Source of the DNA: JAGXLC01 sp964472385
GTDB taxonomy: Bacteria; Bacteroidota; Bacteroidia; Bacteroidales; UBA12077
Length of the DNA: 7,720 bases
Assembly (NCBI GenBank): GCA_964472385.1
Contig: CAYYLT010000168.1
Location: forward strand, 1 to 7,720
Direction of reading: 5' to 3'
This document shows, one piece after another, positions 6,225 through 7,720 of the stretch. A program made the position numbers and the translations under genes. A model generated the notes under the pieces. That model was given only the letters and a program-made list of their open reading frames with translations. It ran no database searches and was not told where the DNA came from. The first letter of the stretch is position 1. Each line of letters opens with the position of its first letter.

Positions 6225-6279
6225 GCTTTCGACGCCTTGCATCTGCCCAAAACCTGACGCATGAACAATACAGGTTAGA
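6225..6279 (+). repeat. Dispersed repeat, copy 3
   Basis: This copy has the gctttcgacg left part of copy 1 and the ttaga right end of copy 2, so it is the most complete of the three. aacctg (6251-6256) and caggtt (6271-6276) form a perfect six-base inverted repeat around a 14-base loop. It lies 22 bases beyond the right end of the MITE-like element and 54 bases before the pgk start codon. The intervening 6203-6224 contains a short hairpin, cgac-tac-gtcg. Confidence 0.85.
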
Positions 6280-6322
6280 CAGACGCTAAGTAAAATGCAT
6301 GATCATTTGATGTTGTTATAAA

Positions 6323-6330
6323 AAGGAGGT
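6323..6330 (+). promoter_or_regulatory. pgk: Perfect Shine-Dalgarno site for pgk
   Basis: AAGGAGGT is a full anti-SD match, with four bases between GGAGG and the ATG at 6334. It fixes the pgk start. Such sites are unusual in Bacteroidota, and none of the seven minus-strand genes here shows one. Confidence 0.8.
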
Positions 6331-6333
6331 ATT

Positions 6334-7626
6334 ATGAGTGAAATTAAAAATCTACAGACATTACAGGATGCCGATCTCAATGGCAAAGTGGTTCTGGTCA
6401 GGGTAGATCACAATGTCGTTAAGAAAGGCGTGATTAAGGATCCCTACAGGATTGATTCCACAATAGGTACATTGATGAACATTTATGCCAAGGGGGGAAG
6501 GCCTATACTGATGACCCATGTCGGGCGGCCGAAAGATAAAAAAACGGGAGAGATTACCACCGGACCCGATACATCTGTTCAGCCTATCGTTGAGTATATC
6601 GAGAATAAACTCTTCTTAAACATTGCTGTGCCTGAATTCAAAGCAGAAGATAAGAAAGGGTATACAGGCGTGGATTCATCCATAAAAGCGCATATTCAGG
6701 ATTTGAAGCAAGGCAAAATAGATGCGATCTATATGCCCAATACCCGCTGGTTTTTGGGTGAACAGGATAAGGGGGAAGAAGCGGAGAAGCTGGCCCGACA
6801 GTTGGCTGATCTGGCCGATGTATATGTCAATGATGCCTTTGGATCCTGGCAGGCCCATGTATCAACCGTAGGCGTTGCCAAACATCTTCCGGCATATGCA
6901 GGTTTTTTGATGCAAAAAGAAATTAAAAACCTCGACGGGATATTCAATCCCGAAAAACCATTTGTTGCTGTGGTTGCCGGCGCTAAATTCGACACCAAAG
7001 CCGATTCGCTCTATTCGCTGCTCAAGAGAGCCGATCATCTGGTACTGGGCGGAGTGATCTATAATGCCTACCTGTGTGCCAAATATGATATCCGGATAGA
7101 AGGCGTTTCGGAAGATGACATCAAAGTAGCCAAGGAATTTGTTGATTTTGCCGCCAATAATGCGGATAAGATTCTTGAATTGCCATACATTATTGAATCA
7201 GATACCCTTGAAGGGAAAGCTGAAGGAAAATACCGTGAGCACGATGTGCGGAAACTGGAACCGGGTACCAAACTCAATTATGTGCTGGATGCATCTGAAA
7301 AGTCATTCCAGGAGCAAAAGGTCCAGGAGGCATTTCAAAAAGCCAAAACCATATTTACCAATGCCGTTATGGGACTGACACCACATTTCCCGGAAGGCAC
7401 CATTGCTTTGGATAAGCTTATCGACCAGAATAAAAAGGCCATGAAGCTTTTTGGTGGCGGGGATACCAACCAGGAATTGAAAAATTATTTACCCGGTATC
7501 TATATGAAAGCTGTTGACGATCCTAATTATTATCTTTTTACAGGTGGCGGCGCCGTATTGAATGCCATTCAGGAAGGCACCACGGAAGGGCTTAAGCCTG
7601 TTAAAGCCCTTGTGAAACGTCCATGA
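6334..7626 (+). CDS. pgk: Divergent phosphoglycerate kinase
   Basis: The 430-residue protein has both PGK lobes. PGK interconverts 1,3-bisphosphoglycerate plus ADP and 3-phosphoglycerate plus ATP in the cytosol. Preserved features are RVDHN (23-27), Arg39, the THVGRP loop (61-66, His62 and Arg65), TRWFLGE (137-143), VNDAFG (165-170), GAKxxxK (Lys218 and Lys222), GGGDT (374-378) and TGGGA (403-407). Several hallmarks differ. The usual HRAHAS after NDAFG is SWQAHVS, one residue shorter and lacking the substrate-binding arginine; NGPxGxFE is NAVMGLTP. VDFN has become VDHN. The start is set by a perfect Shine-Dalgarno. It is transcribed away from holB, and its upstream region carries a MITE-like element and a dispersed repeat. 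Family membership is clear; full PGK activity is inferred, not certain. The ordinary PGK type known from Bacteroides keeps the canonical motifs, so this may be a distinct subfamily or a second copy. Confidence 0.88.
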   Translation: MSEIKNLQTLQDADLNGKVVLVRVDHNVVKKGVIKDPYRIDSTIGTLMNIYAKGGRPILMTHVGRPKDKKTGEITTGPDTSVQPIVEYIENKLFLNIAVPEFKAEDKKGYTGVDSSIKAHIQDLKQGKIDAIYMPNTRWFLGEQDKGEEAEKLARQLADLADVYVNDAFGSWQAHVSTVGVAKHLPAYAGFLMQKEIKNLDGIFNPEKPFVAVVAGAKFDTKADSLYSLLKRADHLVLGGVIYNAYLCAKYDIRIEGVSEDDIKVAKEFVDFAANNADKILELPYIIESDTLEGKAEGKYREHDVRKLEPGTKLNYVLDASEKSFQEQKVQEAFQKAKTIFTNAVMGLTPHFPEGTIALDKLIDQNKKAMKLFGGGDTNQELKNYLPGIYMKAVDDPNYYLFTGGGAVLNAIQEGTTEGLKPVKALVKRP

Positions 7627-7671
7627 CAAAATAATCATTAATATCACAAAAGGAAATGATTGTTTTGTCAT
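7623..7671 (+). terminator. Long AT-rich hairpin at the 3' end of pgk
   Basis: Arms 7623-7639 and 7655-7671 pair over 17 positions with one G-U (tgacaaaataatcatt against aatgattgttttgtca, plus one outer A-T), around a 15-base loop. The pgk stop codon TGA (7624-7626) is part of the stem. There is no GC-rich core and no clean U-tract, so this is not a textbook terminator. It may act as a 3' end or mRNA-stabilising structure. Confidence 0.55.
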
Positions 7672-7680
7672 AATAAGTTA

Positions 7681-7717
7681 CACAAGACCAATTAAATAAA
7701 TAAAAAATAATCTTGTG
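7681..7717. repeat. Second inverted repeat downstream of pgk
   Basis: cacaaga (7681-7687) and tcttgtg (7711-7717) are perfect seven-base inverted repeats around a very AT-rich 23-base spacer. They follow the larger hairpin directly and run to the window edge. This could be part of the terminator region or a boundary signal for the next, unseen gene. Confidence 0.4.
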
Positions 7718-7720
7718 AAA

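Noticed and set aside
6060..6257. Open frame of 65 codons across the right end of the MITE-like element
   Set aside because: It crosses the terminal inverted repeat and enters the dispersed repeat, has no ribosome site, resembles no known protein and has low-complexity composition. Likely a chance frame.
1..6279. The three ~50-bp repeats as a CRISPR array
   Set aside because: Spacing is 5.7 kb and 0.5 kb, there are no regular spacers and no cas genes.

Overview
The window looks like chromosomal DNA of an anaerobic or facultative Bacteroidota bacterium, probably Bacteroidales or Marinilabiliales. The evidence is a GldH gliding-motility lipoprotein, a Bacteroidota-type Mrp, several Bacteroidota sigma-like -7 boxes (TAnnTTTG), and a general lack of Shine-Dalgarno sites. 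The genus cannot be read from this sequence.

Layout. Positions 1-50 hold one copy of a roughly 50-bp dispersed repeat. From 5565 down to 161 a tightly packed minus-strand cluster reads holB (DNA polymerase III delta'), a RicT/YaaT-like PSP1 protein, gldH, trmB, an alkyltransferase-like protein, mrp (Fe-S carrier ATPase) and an Nfu-type Fe-S scaffold. gldH/trmB and trmB/ATL overlap. Consensus-like promoters lie before the ricT-like gene and before mrp, so the cluster is probably two or three nested transcription units. From 5566 to 6333 lies a 768-bp gene-free stretch packed with repeats. It holds a truncated element (5633-5734) fused to repeat copy 2 (5730-5774), an apparent pgk promoter (-7 box at 5910-5917), a 233-bp MITE-like element with perfect 15-bp terminal inverted repeats (5970-6202), and repeat copy 3 (6225-6279). 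A plus-strand, divergent phosphoglycerate kinase gene follows (6334-7626). Its stop codon lies inside the stem of a 17-bp hairpin.

How the genes relate. The minus-strand cluster is mostly housekeeping: clamp loading, tRNA m7G46 modification, recognition of alkylated DNA and Fe-S assembly. Three products have an Fe-S connection (Nfu, Mrp and the Cys-rich RicT-like protein). The phosphoglycerate kinase belongs to central glycolysis or gluconeogenesis, but several normally conserved substrate-site residues are altered.

The least ordinary parts are the repeat/MITE system around 5.6-6.3 kb, whose pieces can be related base by base, the PGK with altered motifs, and the PAHRV alkyltransferase-like protein. 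I see no CRISPR array, toxin-antitoxin pair, phage gene or obvious new defence system.
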